From positions 62,001 to 126,000 of the forward strand of contig DAHXOT010000033.1 of the NCBI GenBank assembly GCA_027364735.1: a stretch of 64,000 bases of DNA. Direction: 5' to 3'. Position numbers and translations under genes: made by a program. Shown here in pieces: positions 18,788 through 28,139 of the stretch. A model generated the notes under the pieces. The model was not told where the DNA came from and searched no databases. It saw only the letters and a program-made list of their open reading frames with translations. Numbering within the stretch: position 1 is the stretch's first letter; each line of letters begins with the position of its first letter. This DNA is from Hydrotalea sp. Its GTDB lineage: Bacteria > Bacteroidota > Bacteroidia > Chitinophagales > Chitinophagaceae.

Positions 18788-19891
18788 TTATTTAAGAGAC
18801 CCTTTTTGAATAATTCCACCTCCAATTACATCATTTCCTTCGTAAAAAACAGCACTTTGTCCCGGAGCAATGGCTTTTACATTTTCGTAAAATATTGCTT
18901 TAAGCCCGTTATCAGTATTATACAAATTGCTTAAAGCTCCATTATCTTTATACCGAATTTTAGTTATTGCCTCCATTCCATCGTCAATTCCTTCATATTT
19001 TATCCAATTAAGCTTTGATATTAAAATAGTATTTTGATTAAGATCGGATTCATCGCCTAAAACAACAATATTTCTTTCCGAATCAATGGCAGTTACATAT
19101 GCCGGTTTACCCAAAGCAATATCTAATCCTTTTCGTTGCCCAATAGTATAAAAGGGATAACCTTTATGTTTGCCTAATTTTTTTCCTTTAGTATCAATAA
19201 ACCAACCGCCATTTACTTTTTGTTCTAATCCATCTACACGTCGTTTTAAAAAACCTCTATAATCGTTGTCGGGAACAAAACATATTTCATAGCTCTCACT
19301 TTTCTTTGCTAGTTCCGGATAACCCATTTCGTGTGCCATTTGCCGAATAGCAGTTTTCCGGTATTTGCCTAATGGCATAATTGTTCTACTTAATAATTCC
19401 TGATCTAAACCCCATAGAACATAGCTTTGGTCTTTGGTTGCATCTAATCCCTTACTTATCACATAGCGACCATTTTGGTGTTTGGTTACTTCTGCATAAT
19501 GCCCTGTTGCAATAAAATCGCAATTCAATGCATTAGCTCGTTTTAATAATGCCCTCCATTTAATATGTGTATTACACATTACACATGGATTAGGAGTTCG
19601 GCCTGCTAAATATTCTTCAACAAAATTTTCAATTACAAAATCGCCAAATTCTTCGCGTATATCTAAAATAAAATGAGGAAAGCCATTATCAACGGCTGCT
19701 TGCCTTGCATCGTTAAATGAGTCTAAATTACAACAACCTGTTTCTTTGCTGCTACTGCCACTGCTTGCATAATCCCATGTTTTCATGGTAATTCCAATTA
19801 CTTCATATCCCTCGTTATGTAGCATTAAGGCTGTAACGGTACTATCAATACCGCCACTCATTGCTACCAAAACTTTTCCTTTACGACTCAT
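18788..19891 (-). CDS. mnmA: tRNA 2-thiouridylase MnmA
   Basis: MnmA catalyses 2-thiolation of U34 in tRNA for Lys, Glu and Gln. The PP-loop 'AMSGGIDS' is at residues 10-17. The catalytic cysteine pair is in 'NPCVMCN' and 'YEICFVPD'. Other typical segments are 'GHYAEV', 'DQSYVLWGL' and 'YTIGQRKGL'. I start at ATG 19891. The longer frame uses a TTG that overlaps the -7 promoter element, so it is unlikely. It is the first gene of a three-gene operon with the HAD and CatA-like genes. Confidence 0.97.
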   Translation of the reverse strand: MSRKGKVLVAMSGGIDSTVTALMLHNEGYEVIGITMKTWDYASSGSSSKETGCCNLDSFNDARQAAVDNGFPHFILDIREEFGDFVIENFVEEYLAGRTPNPCVMCNTHIKWRALLKRANALNCDFIATGHYAEVTKHQNGRYVISKGLDATKDQSYVLWGLDQELLSRTIMPLGKYRKTAIRQMAHEMGYPELAKKSESYEICFVPDNDYRGFLKRRVDGLEQKVNGGWFIDTKGKKLGKHKGYPFYTIGQRKGLDIALGKPAYVTAIDSERNIVVLGDESDLNQNTILISKLNWIKYEGIDDGMEAITKIRYKDNGALSNLYNTDNGLKAIFYENVKAIAPGQSAVFYEGNDVIGGGIIQKGSLK

Positions 19892-19912
19892 CTTAAATAA
19901 CTTTACAATGTG

Positions 19913-19920
19913 CAAAGATA
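19913..19920 (-). promoter_or_regulatory. -7 promoter element of mnmA (TATCTTTG)
   Basis: The minus strand reads TATCTTTG, a perfect TAnnTTTG match, 21 bases before the chosen ATG. It supports the shorter mnmA start. Confidence 0.6.
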
Positions 19921-20076
19921 CTTGAAAGCTTAAAGTTATTATCTGAAGTAGATAATTGATATTTGCGAAGGAAGGAATTTATAATAGGTATATTTAAAAA
20001 TGGGTGTTTTTCTATTATTGAAACCATGCTTATTTTGTAGTTTTCCTTCTTGTTTTAAGAATATAAAATTATAGTT

Positions 20077-20493
20077 ATGATTAAACTTCAAGTTATTGGC
20101 AATCTTGGAAAAGATGCTATTGTTAGCAATGTAAATGGAAAAAGCGTAATTAACTTTACAGTTGCGCATACAGAAAAGTATAAAGATGCACAAGGCAATC
20201 AAAAAGATAAAACTATATGGGTAGATTGTTCTTACTGGACAGATAGAACTGCCATTGCTCCTTATTTAAAAAAGGGCACACAAGTATATGTTGAAGGTGC
20301 ACCCGATGTAAGAACCTATACCACACAAGATGGCAGACAAGGAGCATCTATTAGTTTGCGTATTGGTAATATCCAATTATTAGGCTCTAAAAGCAATGAA
20401 GGAAGTAATACGCAGCAAAATTCTAATTATACAACTGCTTCGGTGCAAGTAGTTGCCGAAACTACAGAACCTTTAGACGATTTGCCTTTTTAA
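20077..20493 (+). CDS. ssb: Single-stranded DNA-binding protein
   Basis: SSB coats single-stranded DNA in replication and repair. The OB fold begins 'MIKLQVIGNLGKDAIV' and contains 'VNFTVAHTEKY'-like strands (here 'INFTVAHTEKY') and 'WVDCSYW'. A flexible Asn/Gln/Thr-rich linker leads to the acidic tip 'DDLPF', which binds partner proteins. 138 residues is slightly short but complete. It is monocistronic with a strong terminator. Confidence 0.96.
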   Translation: MIKLQVIGNLGKDAIVSNVNGKSVINFTVAHTEKYKDAQGNQKDKTIWVDCSYWTDRTAIAPYLKKGTQVYVEGAPDVRTYTTQDGRQGASISLRIGNIQLLGSKSNEGSNTQQNSNYTTASVQVVAETTEPLDDLPF

Positions 20494-20510
20494 AATAAAT
20501 TACATTTATT

Positions 20511-20542
20511 AAAAGCTGAGCGATACTATCGTTCAGCTTTTT
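20511..20542 (+). terminator. Intrinsic terminator of ssb
   Basis: An 11-bp stem with one G-T pair (AAGCTGAGCGA/TCGTTCAGCTT) and a 5-nt loop is followed by a run of T. Confidence 0.88.
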
Positions 20543-20567
20543 TTATTGTTTAGTTTTATCTTGCAGT

Positions 20568-21644
20568 ATGCAAAAAATATTTTCGTATAGCCAGTTATAC
20601 CAATTCTGCCATACTATCTTTTTAAAAATAGGCTGTAATAACATTGATGCAACTACTGCTACAAAAGTTTTACTCAGTGCAGATTTGAGAGGAATTGATA
20701 GTCATGGTATTGCTCGGTTGAGCGGATATGTTCGTTTATGGGAAGCCAAACGAATTAATGCTACTCCACAAATAAAAATTATTCACGAAACTCCCTCCAC
20801 AGCCACTGTTGATGGGGATGAAGGATTAGGATTGGTGGTGGCTCCTCATGCAATGCAAATTGCAATAAATAAAGCTAACAATGTAGGAACAGGATGGGTA
20901 AGTGTTTGCAACAGCAATCATTTTGGTATTGCAGGGTATCATGCAATGATGGCATTAGAATTTGATATGATTGGTATTGCAATGACCAATGCCAGTGCAT
21001 TAGTAGCACCTACTTTTTCTATTGAGCGAATGTTAGGTACCAACCCAATAGCTGTGGCTATTCCTGCTAAAAGTCAACCCGCTTTTGTAGCAGATTTTGC
21101 AACCACCACAGCAGCTAATGGCAAATTAGAAATTTTGCAACGAAAAAATGCCGATGCGCCCGTAGGTTGGGTACAAAATGCAGAAGGACTACCTTCTACC
21201 GATGCCAATATTTTAAAAAAGAAAGGTGCTTTATTGCCTTTAGGAACCGATAGAGAACATGGCTCGCATAAAGGATATGCTTTGGGAAGTATTGTAGATA
21301 TATTCTCCGGCGTATTAAGTGGTGCATCTTATGGACCTTGGGTTCCACCTTTTCCTGCTTATGTGCCCATGCCCGAATATCAGCCAGGAAAAGGATTAGG
21401 ACATTTCTTTGGAGCAATGCGTATTGATGCTTTTCGTTCGGCTAATGAATTTAAAGAACACATGGATAATTGGATTGAGCAATTTAGAAAGGCTAAGCCT
21501 GCCAAAGGATTTGATAAAGTATTCATTCCGGGCGATCCTGAAAGAGAAACCGAAATAGTAAGAAGAAAGGAAGGAATTCCAATAGTAGAGAGTGTTGTAG
21601 ATGATTTAAAATTAACAGCAGAGAAATTTAAAGTGTCGTTTTAA
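20568..21644 (+). CDS. Ldh2/malate-type NAD(P)H-dependent oxidoreductase
   Basis: This belongs to the malate/L-sulfolactate/ureidoglycolate dehydrogenase (LDH2) family, which uses a fold unlike classical LDH. Recognisable features: 'LRGIDSHGIARLSGYV' with the active-site His, 'VCNSNHFGIAGYHAMMA', 'AMTNASALVAPTF' and 'LGTNPIAVAIPA'. Near the C-terminus is 'HKGYALGSIVDIFSGVLSGA'. The 358-residue length is normal. The true 2-oxoacid substrate is unknown. The GH19 gene follows after 31 bases and could be co-transcribed. Confidence 0.88.
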   Translation: MQKIFSYSQLYQFCHTIFLKIGCNNIDATTATKVLLSADLRGIDSHGIARLSGYVRLWEAKRINATPQIKIIHETPSTATVDGDEGLGLVVAPHAMQIAINKANNVGTGWVSVCNSNHFGIAGYHAMMALEFDMIGIAMTNASALVAPTFSIERMLGTNPIAVAIPAKSQPAFVADFATTTAANGKLEILQRKNADAPVGWVQNAEGLPSTDANILKKKGALLPLGTDREHGSHKGYALGSIVDIFSGVLSGASYGPWVPPFPAYVPMPEYQPGKGLGHFFGAMRIDAFRSANEFKEHMDNWIEQFRKAKPAKGFDKVFIPGDPERETEIVRRKEGIPIVESVVDDLKLTAEKFKVSF

Positions 21645-21675
21645 ATAACCTGCATCTAACTACTTCTTATTGCTT

Positions 21676-22539
21676 ATGAAAAAAAAAGTAGTAATATTTT
21701 ATATACTCATCAATAGTTTTTTCATTATTCATGCATTAACTCAATTCGTTAATAAAGAGCATCGAGCTACAAATGGCCAACTCTCAAAATATTTAAATGA
21801 AAAAAAGTGGAATGAATTATTTCCGCATAGAAACGGTTTTACTAAAGCTGCAAAGCAGAAAGATTTTTATTCTTTTCAAGCTTTTCAGCAAGCAGCAAAA
21901 TATTTTCCTACTTTTTTAGCAGAAGGCAATGAAGAAACTCAAAAATGTGAATTGGCCGCATTTTTAGCAAACATTGCTTTAGAAACAAGTGGCGGTTGGA
22001 AAGATGCACCCGATGGTTATTATAAATGGGGTTTATATTTTTTAGATGAAAAAGGATGCGAAATGGGTTGTAATCAATACTCAGATACCAGTAAGAAGAA
22101 ATATGCTCCAATAAAAAATATTTCTTATCATGGTCGAGGTCCCATGCAACTAAGTTGGAACTATAATTATGGACAGTTTAGCGAAGCGTATTTTGGTAAT
22201 AAAGATACTTTACTGCTTCATCCGCAAATATTAACTGAAAATGCTATTGTTTCTTTTGCATCGGCTATATGGTTTTGGACAACCGCTCAGTTGCCTAAGC
22301 CATCTTGCCACGATATTATTTGTAATAAATGGCAACCCACTGCTGCCGATTCTGCTGCTAACAGGTTGCCTGGGTTTGGTGCCATAGTTAATGTGATTAA
22401 TGGGGGAGTGGAGTGCGATAATACGCAAAATGAAAAAACAAAATATAGGTATGGCTATTATTTATATTTCTGTAAATATTTTAAAGTTAATCCGGGTAAT
22501 AATGTAACATGTTTTTCGCAAAAGCCATTTGGCACATAA
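21676..22539 (+). CDS. Secreted GH19 chitinase-like glycoside hydrolase
   Basis: GH19 enzymes cleave chitin, and some bacterial or phage members cleave peptidoglycan. The protein has an N-terminal signal peptide or anchor (residues 3-22). The catalytic proton donor lies in '[15 protein letters not shown]' (Glu103). The GH19 signature '[18 protein letters not shown]' follows, and '[16 protein letters not shown]' closes the fold. Several cysteines suggest disulfides. It has a single domain with no carbohydrate-binding module. I use ATG 21676; the longer frame starts at TTG. Whether it degrades external chitin or cell wall is open. Confidence 0.88.
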   Translation: MKKKVVIFYILINSFFIIHALTQFVNKEHRATNGQLSKYLNEKKWNELFPHRNGFTKAAKQKDFYSFQAFQQAAKYFPTFLAEGNEETQKCELAAFLANIALETSGGWKDAPDGYYKWGLYFLDEKGCEMGCNQYSDTSKKKYAPIKNISYHGRGPMQLSWNYNYGQFSEAYFGNKDTLLLHPQILTENAIVSFASAIWFWTTAQLPKPSCHDIICNKWQPTAADSAANRLPGFGAIVNVINGGVECDNTQNEKTKYRYGYYLYFCKYFKVNPGNNVTCFSQKPFGT

Positions 22540-22685
22540 CAATTAATTTCAATAGTAATATGCAATATAACCCCGTTAACGCTGAATGAAGAGACGAATG
22601 TACAAGTGAGTAACACAACTAAAGCCGCACAATGTAACTAGCGCTTGTTCACTAAATTATCTGCAATTTTTATGCATTCTACCTT

Positions 22686-22693
22686 TACCTTTG
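22686..22693 (+). promoter_or_regulatory. -7 promoter element of the aspartate kinase gene (TACCTTTG)
   Basis: A perfect TAnnTTTG match 22 bases upstream of the ATG. The rest of the 176-base intergenic region shows no other feature I can name. Confidence 0.55.
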
Positions 22694-22715
22694 CACCTCA
22701 AAAATTGTATTCGGT

Positions 22716-24035
22716 ATGAAAATTATGAAATTCGGCGGAACCAGTGTGGGTAAGCCCGAACGTATGCACGAAGTAGCACAATTAATTACTAAAGATGCAA
22801 CACCCAAAATAGTAGTATTAAGTGCCCTTAGCGGAACAACTAATTCTTTAGTAGAAATTAGCAATTACTTATCAACCGGTAATAGAATTTCTGCCAAAGC
22901 CAGTATTGATAAATTAGAAGCCCATTATCGAAAGTTTATTACCGAGTTAGTTAAAGGAGAAAACTTTCAATCGAAAGCCAACTCAATAGTAACGGAGCAT
23001 TTCGAATTTCTAAATATCATTTTACGAATTTCATTTAGCGATGCATTGAATAAAGATATTTTGGCGCAAGGCGAGTTGATGAGTACTAAACTGTTTTGTG
23101 TTTATTTAGAAGAAAAAGGAATAGATCATTTGTTACTACCTGCTTTAGAATTTATGAGTATTGATGCAAATGAAGAACCTGCTTTTACTTCTATTCAAAC
23201 AAAACTGCATGCTTTATTACAACATCATAGCGATAAAAAACTTTTTATTACGCAAGGATATATTTGTAAAAATGCAAAAGGTGAAGTAGATAATTTAAAA
23301 CGTGGCGGAAGCGATTATACTGCAAGCCTTATTGCTGCAGCAGCAAATGCCGATGTATGTGAAATATGGACAGATATTGATGGAATGCATAATAACGACC
23401 CTCGTGTGGTAGATAAAACGATGGCTATTGAGCAATTAAGTTTTGAAGAAGCAGCTGAGCTGGCTTATTTTGGAGCAAAAATTTTACATCCTACCTGTAT
23501 ATGGCCGGCACAACAAGAAAATGTTCCTGTTAAATTATTAAATACAATGGAGCCGGATGCAGCAGGGACCACTATTACTAAAGAAGCCGGAAGTGTTGGT
23601 GTTAAAGCTGTTGCTGCAAAAGATGGTATTATTGCTATTCGTATTAAAAGCAGTAGAATGTTATTGGCTTATGGCTTTTTAAGAAAAGTTTTTGAAGTAT
23701 TTGAAAAGTATAAAACTTCTATAGACATGGTTACTACATCGGAGGTGGCCGTAAGTGTAACTATAGATAATGATACTTTTTTGAACGATATAATTAAAGA
23801 ATTAGAACCATTTGGTATTATTGAAATTGATAAGAATAATACCATCATTTCAATTGTAGGAAATGAAATTGCAGAAACAAAAGATGTAATGAAAAGAATG
23901 TTCGATGCTTTAGAGCCAATACCTGTTCGTATGGTAAGTTATGGAGGTAGCCATCATAATATTTCTTTACTGATAGATAGCCAGTATAAAAGAGAGGTAC
24001 TTCAATTATTAAATAAGGGATTGTTTGGCTTGTAA
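22716..24035 (+). CDS. lysC: Aspartate kinase (monofunctional)
   Basis: Aspartate kinase phosphorylates L-aspartate in the first step of Lys/Thr/Met synthesis. The N-terminal signature 'MKFGGTSVGKPERM' binds ATP and substrate. Other catalytic segments are 'ITQGYICKNAKGE', 'KRGGSDYTASLIAAA' and 'WTDIDGMHNNDPRVV'. The C-terminal third holds ACT regulatory domains ('IRIKSSRMLLAYGFLRKVF', 'IISIVGNEIA'). At 439 residues there is no homoserine dehydrogenase fusion. The symbol lysC is used generically. A small membrane protein follows after 8 bases. Confidence 0.95.
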   Translation: MKIMKFGGTSVGKPERMHEVAQLITKDATPKIVVLSALSGTTNSLVEISNYLSTGNRISAKASIDKLEAHYRKFITELVKGENFQSKANSIVTEHFEFLNIILRISFSDALNKDILAQGELMSTKLFCVYLEEKGIDHLLLPALEFMSIDANEEPAFTSIQTKLHALLQHHSDKKLFITQGYICKNAKGEVDNLKRGGSDYTASLIAAAANADVCEIWTDIDGMHNNDPRVVDKTMAIEQLSFEEAAELAYFGAKILHPTCIWPAQQENVPVKLLNTMEPDAAGTTITKEAGSVGVKAVAAKDGIIAIRIKSSRMLLAYGFLRKVFEVFEKYKTSIDMVTTSEVAVSVTIDNDTFLNDIIKELEPFGIIEIDKNNTIISIVGNEIAETKDVMKRMFDALEPIPVRMVSYGGSHHNISLLIDSQYKREVLQLLNKGLFGL

Positions 24036-24043
24036 ATAATGCT

Positions 24044-24472
24044 ATGAGTTCAAAAATCGTTATCTCAAAAAGTAAATCTTTATTTAATGGAGGTACTATT
24101 TTTACTGTTTTGTTGGATGGTAAAGAAATTACTTCCTTACTTAATTCATCTACTATAGTAATACACGATGCAGGGCTTTATACTGTTCAACTAAAGGCAA
24201 AATGGGCAGCAACACAAACCTTAATTGTAAAAGTTGAAGAGAACTCAACTATTTATTTAGTAATTAGGAATGGATTTAAATATTACTCAAAAATATATTT
24301 CTTATTTTTTGCAATATCGGTTGCGAGCACGTTTTTACTACTTTTTAAAATTATACCTTCCAAGTGGGTTATAATTGTTCAGGCTATTTTATATAGCCTA
24401 TTTACTTTGTATCATCTGTTTTATTTCTTTTTCAAAAATGGGAAGATTTGGGTATTGGAAGATATAAGCTAG
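24044..24472 (+). CDS. Hypothetical membrane protein, 142 residues
   Basis: I do not recognise a family. About 80 residues of beta-rich soluble sequence ('GGTIFTVLLDGKEI', 'AGLYTVQLKAKW') are followed by two membrane segments (about residues 85-105 and 109-129). It starts 8 bases after the aspartate kinase stop, so it is likely in the same transcript, and it ends before a strong terminator. Function unknown. Confidence 0.7.
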   Translation: MSSKIVISKSKSLFNGGTIFTVLLDGKEITSLLNSSTIVIHDAGLYTVQLKAKWAATQTLIVKVEENSTIYLVIRNGFKYYSKIYFLFFAISVASTFLLLFKIIPSKWVIIVQAILYSLFTLYHLFYFFFKNGKIWVLEDIS

Positions 24473-24508
24473 TAAAATATAATATAGGTTTTATACTTGC
24501 AGTAAATA

Positions 24509-24540
24509 AAAAATCCACCAAGAGGTATTGGTGGATTTTT
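24509..24540. terminator. Bidirectional intrinsic terminator before sucC
   Basis: A 12-bp perfect stem (AAAAATCCACCA/TGGTGGATTTTT) with an 8-nt loop. Flanking A and T runs allow it to end the plus-strand lysC transcript and the minus-strand sucC transcript. Confidence 0.9.
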
Positions 24541-24559
24541 TAGTAGATGATTTTAAATT

Positions 24560-25771
24560 TTAAGCAACTGCTTTTTTTACTAAATCTGCTGCTTCGCTAA
24601 GTAAAATAGCCGATTCAACAGTTAAGCCGCTTTCATCAATAAGTTTTTTAGCTTCTGCAGCATTTGTACCTTGTAAGCGAACAATAATAGGAATATGAAT
24701 ATTGCCTAATTTTTTATACGCTTCAATAACACCTGCTGCTACACGGTCGCAACGAACAATTCCGCCAAAAATATTTATTAAAATAGCTTTTACATTAGGA
24801 TCTTTTAATATAATTCTAAAGCCTGCTTCTACTGTTTGAGCATTGGCAGTACCTCCCACATCTAAAAAGTTAGCCGGCTCTCCGCCACTTAATTTAATCA
24901 TATCCATTGTTGCCATGGCTAAGCCTGCACCATTAACCATACAACCCACATTGCCATCTAATTTTACAAAATTAAGGTTGTATTGTCCTGCTTCTACCTC
25001 TGTAGGATCTTCTTCTGTTACATCGCGTAATGCAGCTAAATCGGGATGACGCATTAAAGCATTTTCATCTAAATTCATTTTACAATCTACTGCAATTATT
25101 TTTTCATCGCTGGTTTTAAAAAGCGGATTAATTTCTAACATGCTACAATCTAAACCTACATAAGCATTGTATAAATTAGTAACAAACTTTACGCAATTTT
25201 TAAATGCTTCGCCACTCAATCCTAAATTAAAAGCAATTTTTCTTGCCTGAAAACCTTGCAATCCACCTGCCGGATGTACCCATTCTTTATAAATTTTTTC
25301 TGGTGTATCGTGTGCAACATCTTCAATATTCATTCCTCCTTCAGTACTGTACATTATTACATTCTGGCCTTTGGCTCTGTCTAATAAAATAGATAAATAA
25401 AATTCTTTAACCGGATTAGGCCCGGGGTAATAAACATCTTGAGCTATTAAAACCTTATTCACTTTTTTTCCTGCTGCTCCGGTTTGAATGGTAACTAATG
25501 TATGACCTAATATATTTTTAGAAATAGTACTAATATCTTCTATGCTTTTTGCAACGGCTACACCACGTTGTTCCGAACCTTGTATTTTACCCTTTCCGCG
25601 TCCACCGGCGTGTATTTGTGCTTTTACAACAGCAAAACTGTTATTGGTTTGATTTTTTATGTTTCTGTATGCTTCTTCAGCAGCCATTACTGTATCTACA
25701 GCTATGCCTTCCTGTACCGGAACATTGTATTTTTTGAGCAACTCTTTAGCTTGATATTCATGTAAATTCAT
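24560..25771 (-). CDS. sucC: Succinyl-CoA synthetase (ADP/GDP-forming) beta subunit
   Basis: SucC is the nucleotide-binding beta subunit that couples succinyl-CoA hydrolysis to nucleotide phosphorylation. The N-terminus 'MNLHEYQAKELLKKYNVPV' and 'KAQIHAGGRGKGKIQGSE' are diagnostic for the ATP-grasp part. 'LDCSMLEINPL' and 'NGAGLAMATMDMIKLSGG' follow, and the CoA-ligase domain has 'INIFGGIVRCDRVA'. It has 403 residues, slightly longer than E. coli SucC. No sucD is adjacent; it must lie elsewhere in the genome. Confidence 0.96.
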   Translation of the reverse strand: MNLHEYQAKELLKKYNVPVQEGIAVDTVMAAEEAYRNIKNQTNNSFAVVKAQIHAGGRGKGKIQGSEQRGVAVAKSIEDISTISKNILGHTLVTIQTGAAGKKVNKVLIAQDVYYPGPNPVKEFYLSILLDRAKGQNVIMYSTEGGMNIEDVAHDTPEKIYKEWVHPAGGLQGFQARKIAFNLGLSGEAFKNCVKFVTNLYNAYVGLDCSMLEINPLFKTSDEKIIAVDCKMNLDENALMRHPDLAALRDVTEEDPTEVEAGQYNLNFVKLDGNVGCMVNGAGLAMATMDMIKLSGGEPANFLDVGGTANAQTVEAGFRIILKDPNVKAILINIFGGIVRCDRVAAGVIEAYKKLGNIHIPIIVRLQGTNAAEAKKLIDESGLTVESAILLSEAADLVKKAVA

Positions 25772-25844
25772 ACGTTAGAATTTTGTGCGGCGAAGATAAT
25801 GTATTTGATTATCTGCATTAATGTAAAACTATATTCTAGTGAAA

Positions 25845-26360
25845 TTATTTGTTTAAATATTTTTCATTTAACATATTGATATGATGCTGAACATGGCCAA
25901 AAATGATAAATGCTAAACTATTTACTACCATTTCGTAATTATTGGCTGTTCCTTTTTGTAATAAATCTTCTTCAGTTAAAGAGCGTAAAAATAAATCGGT
26001 CGATTTTCTGGTTAAAGTAAACTCTTCTTGTAAATCGGCTAAGGTTCTTAGCGTAGCATGTGCATTTGCAGAAAATTTATTTTCATCAAATCCGGGAAAA
26101 TTGTAGGCATCTTTTCTCGATAACCGCAACATGCGATAAGTAAAAACTCGTTCGCTATCTATAATATGTTGTAATAATTCTTTTACCGTCCATTTGCCTT
26201 CTGCATAAGCATAATCAGCTTTTCCAATCGGAATGTCATTAATGGCTTTAATAAATTTACCCGAATAAATATCAATAATTTCTTGAATAGAATTACCCTT
26301 AATGCCATCAATATAGTTTTTATAAAAAACTGCAAATTCTCCTTCTTGTGGCCTTGCCAT
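25845..26360 (-). CDS. DinB-family putative metal-dependent protein
   Basis: DinB-fold proteins are four-helix bundles that bind a metal through histidines; functions include thiol transferases, and many are unknown. The 171-residue protein shows typical segments: 'WTVKELLQHIIDSERVFTYR' and 'FGHVQHHINMLNEKYL', which supply the metal-binding histidines. It begins 2 bases after the stop of the subtilase gene, so the two are almost certainly co-transcribed, which is an odd pairing of an exported protease with a cytoplasmic protein. Confidence 0.85.
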   Translation of the reverse strand: MARPQEGEFAVFYKNYIDGIKGNSIQEIIDIYSGKFIKAINDIPIGKADYAYAEGKWTVKELLQHIIDSERVFTYRMLRLSRKDAYNFPGFDENKFSANAHATLRTLADLQEEFTLTRKSTDLFLRSLTEEDLLQKGTANNYEMVVNSLAFIIFGHVQHHINMLNEKYLNK

Positions 26361-26362
26361 AA

Positions 26363-28051
26363 TTAATGTTTTTTTATTTTTTTAAGATGGGTTTTATTTT
26401 CTTCTTCTTTATTTACAATAGTTTGTTCTAAAGTATAGGCAGCTTTTACAGCATTATAAGCATTTACAATTCCGCCTGTTTTAGATAAACTTGAAAATGG
26501 AATCGTATCATTTTTTGTTCCGGGTTTAATAGTAACAAGAGAACTATCGGGAATGCTTACCGAAGTTTCAATTATTTCTTTTACTTGTTGTGCAGTAAGC
26601 TCGGGGTAATATTCTCTAATTAATGCTGCTAAACCGGTAACTATTGGAGCAGCCATACTGGTACCATTTAAATTACCATATTGATTTTCTGGTATGGTTG
26701 AATAAATTTTTACACCCGGTGCAAATACATCAACATTTTGTTTTCCAAAGTTGCTAAAATCGGCGGCCATTGTACCTTTTAACTTTTCATCTCCACTGGC
26801 ACCTACAGTTATAAAATTAGATGCTTTTGTAGCAGTGGATAAAAAATAAGGAGAAGGAAAATTTTCTTTAACATCAATATCGGTAGCTTCGTTTCCGGCT
26901 GCATGAATAATTAATACATCTTTTTGCCGGGCATATTCAATTGCACTATCTACCCATTTTTTTTCGGGAGAATAGGCTTTCCCAAAACTCATATTAATCA
27001 CTTTTGCACCATTATTTACTGCATAAAAAATAGATAATGCTACGTCTTTATCATATTCATCTCCATCGGGTACAGCACGTATGGCCATTACTTTAACATT
27101 ATCCGCTACTCCATCTATTCCAATACCATTATTTCTTTGTGCAGCTATAATTCCGGCAACATGCGTTCCATGCATTGCATCGGGGCCTTTTACATTGTTA
27201 TTTCCATAAAATTTATCTTGTATATTGTTGTAATTGTCTTTTATAATGTAAGCCCTATAATCTTTTGGGGCATTTGTTTTTGCATCTAATGATTCTTTTT
27301 TTCCTGAAACATAGTTGTCTAATTCATTTATTACCGCATCATTTTTATCATCGCCTTCTTTTTCCATTAATCTCATACTGGTAAGAAAGGCAAATTTGGC
27401 ATCTTTACTTTGATTGTTTTTGGGTTGGTAATTTTCTAATTGGTCTATACTAAATTCTCTAACGCACATTTCTTGGCATAGAATACTATCATTTCTTTTT
27501 AAACTTTTTAAAATAATATCTAAAAAATTCAGCTCCATTTCATCATCGCCGTTTGATTTCATTTCATTGGCGGCACGTTGCCATGTGTTATATTCATATT
27601 TATCATTGGCATTCATCGTGCTTGTATCTAACTGTGTAGTGGCATATTGAGTTTTAAATTTATAATATACTCTTGTTTTTTCGTCGGAGGCTTTTTTTAA
27701 ACAACTACCGTCTTTGTTGCCTAAAAAATTCCATCCATGTATATCATCAATATATCCATTTCCATCATCGTCAATATTATTATCGGCTATTTCATGTGGG
27801 TTAGTCCATAAAACATTTTTTAAATCGGGATGAGCAGTGTCAATGCCTCCATCTATTACGGCAACAATTACCGGAACAGATTTTTTATTTTTTTCGGATA
27901 AAAAATCATAGGCTTTTTGTAAACTGATTCCATATACCGAATCATGAGAATAATCTAATAAATGCCATCCTTTTGGGATATTATTGGTTTGTGCATTTGC
28001 AGCAAATGAGATGCAAATTATTAAACCAATAAGTGTAATTTTTTTAATCAT
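26363..28051 (-). CDS. Secreted S8 family serine peptidase (subtilase)
   Basis: Residues 1-21 form a signal peptide ending 'FAANAQ'. The subtilisin catalytic triad is clear: Asp67 in 'VAVIDGGIDTAHPDL', His294 in 'DAMHGTHVAG' and Ser465 in 'NGTSMAAP'; the oxyanion Asn lies in 'HAAGNEA'. The spacing from Asp to His is about 227 residues, against about 32 in subtilisin, so a roughly 190-residue insertion sits between strands, rich in Asp, Lys and Asn. There is no C-terminal sorting domain. It is co-transcribed with DinB. Confidence 0.93.
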   Translation of the reverse strand: MIKKITLIGLIICISFAANAQTNNIPKGWHLLDYSHDSVYGISLQKAYDFLSEKNKKSVPVIVAVIDGGIDTAHPDLKNVLWTNPHEIADNNIDDDGNGYIDDIHGWNFLGNKDGSCLKKASDEKTRVYYKFKTQYATTQLDTSTMNANDKYEYNTWQRAANEMKSNGDDEMELNFLDIILKSLKRNDSILCQEMCVREFSIDQLENYQPKNNQSKDAKFAFLTSMRLMEKEGDDKNDAVINELDNYVSGKKESLDAKTNAPKDYRAYIIKDNYNNIQDKFYGNNNVKGPDAMHGTHVAGIIAAQRNNGIGIDGVADNVKVMAIRAVPDGDEYDKDVALSIFYAVNNGAKVINMSFGKAYSPEKKWVDSAIEYARQKDVLIIHAAGNEATDIDVKENFPSPYFLSTATKASNFITVGASGDEKLKGTMAADFSNFGKQNVDVFAPGVKIYSTIPENQYGNLNGTSMAAPIVTGLAALIREYYPELTAQQVKEIIETSVSIPDSSLVTIKPGTKNDTIPFSSLSKTGGIVNAYNAVKAAYTLEQTIVNKEEENKTHLKKIKKH

Positions 28052-28139
28052 GGGATTGTGTATAATAATCAGTTACAAATTTGATAATAGAAATGATGCG
28101 TAACTTTTATTTAATTGTTTTTAGCGTATTGTTAAGAAA

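Noticed and set aside
19892-19915. Longer mnmA frame beginning at TTG 19915
   Set aside because: The extra codons overlap the -7 promoter element at 19913-19920, so transcription probably starts inside them.
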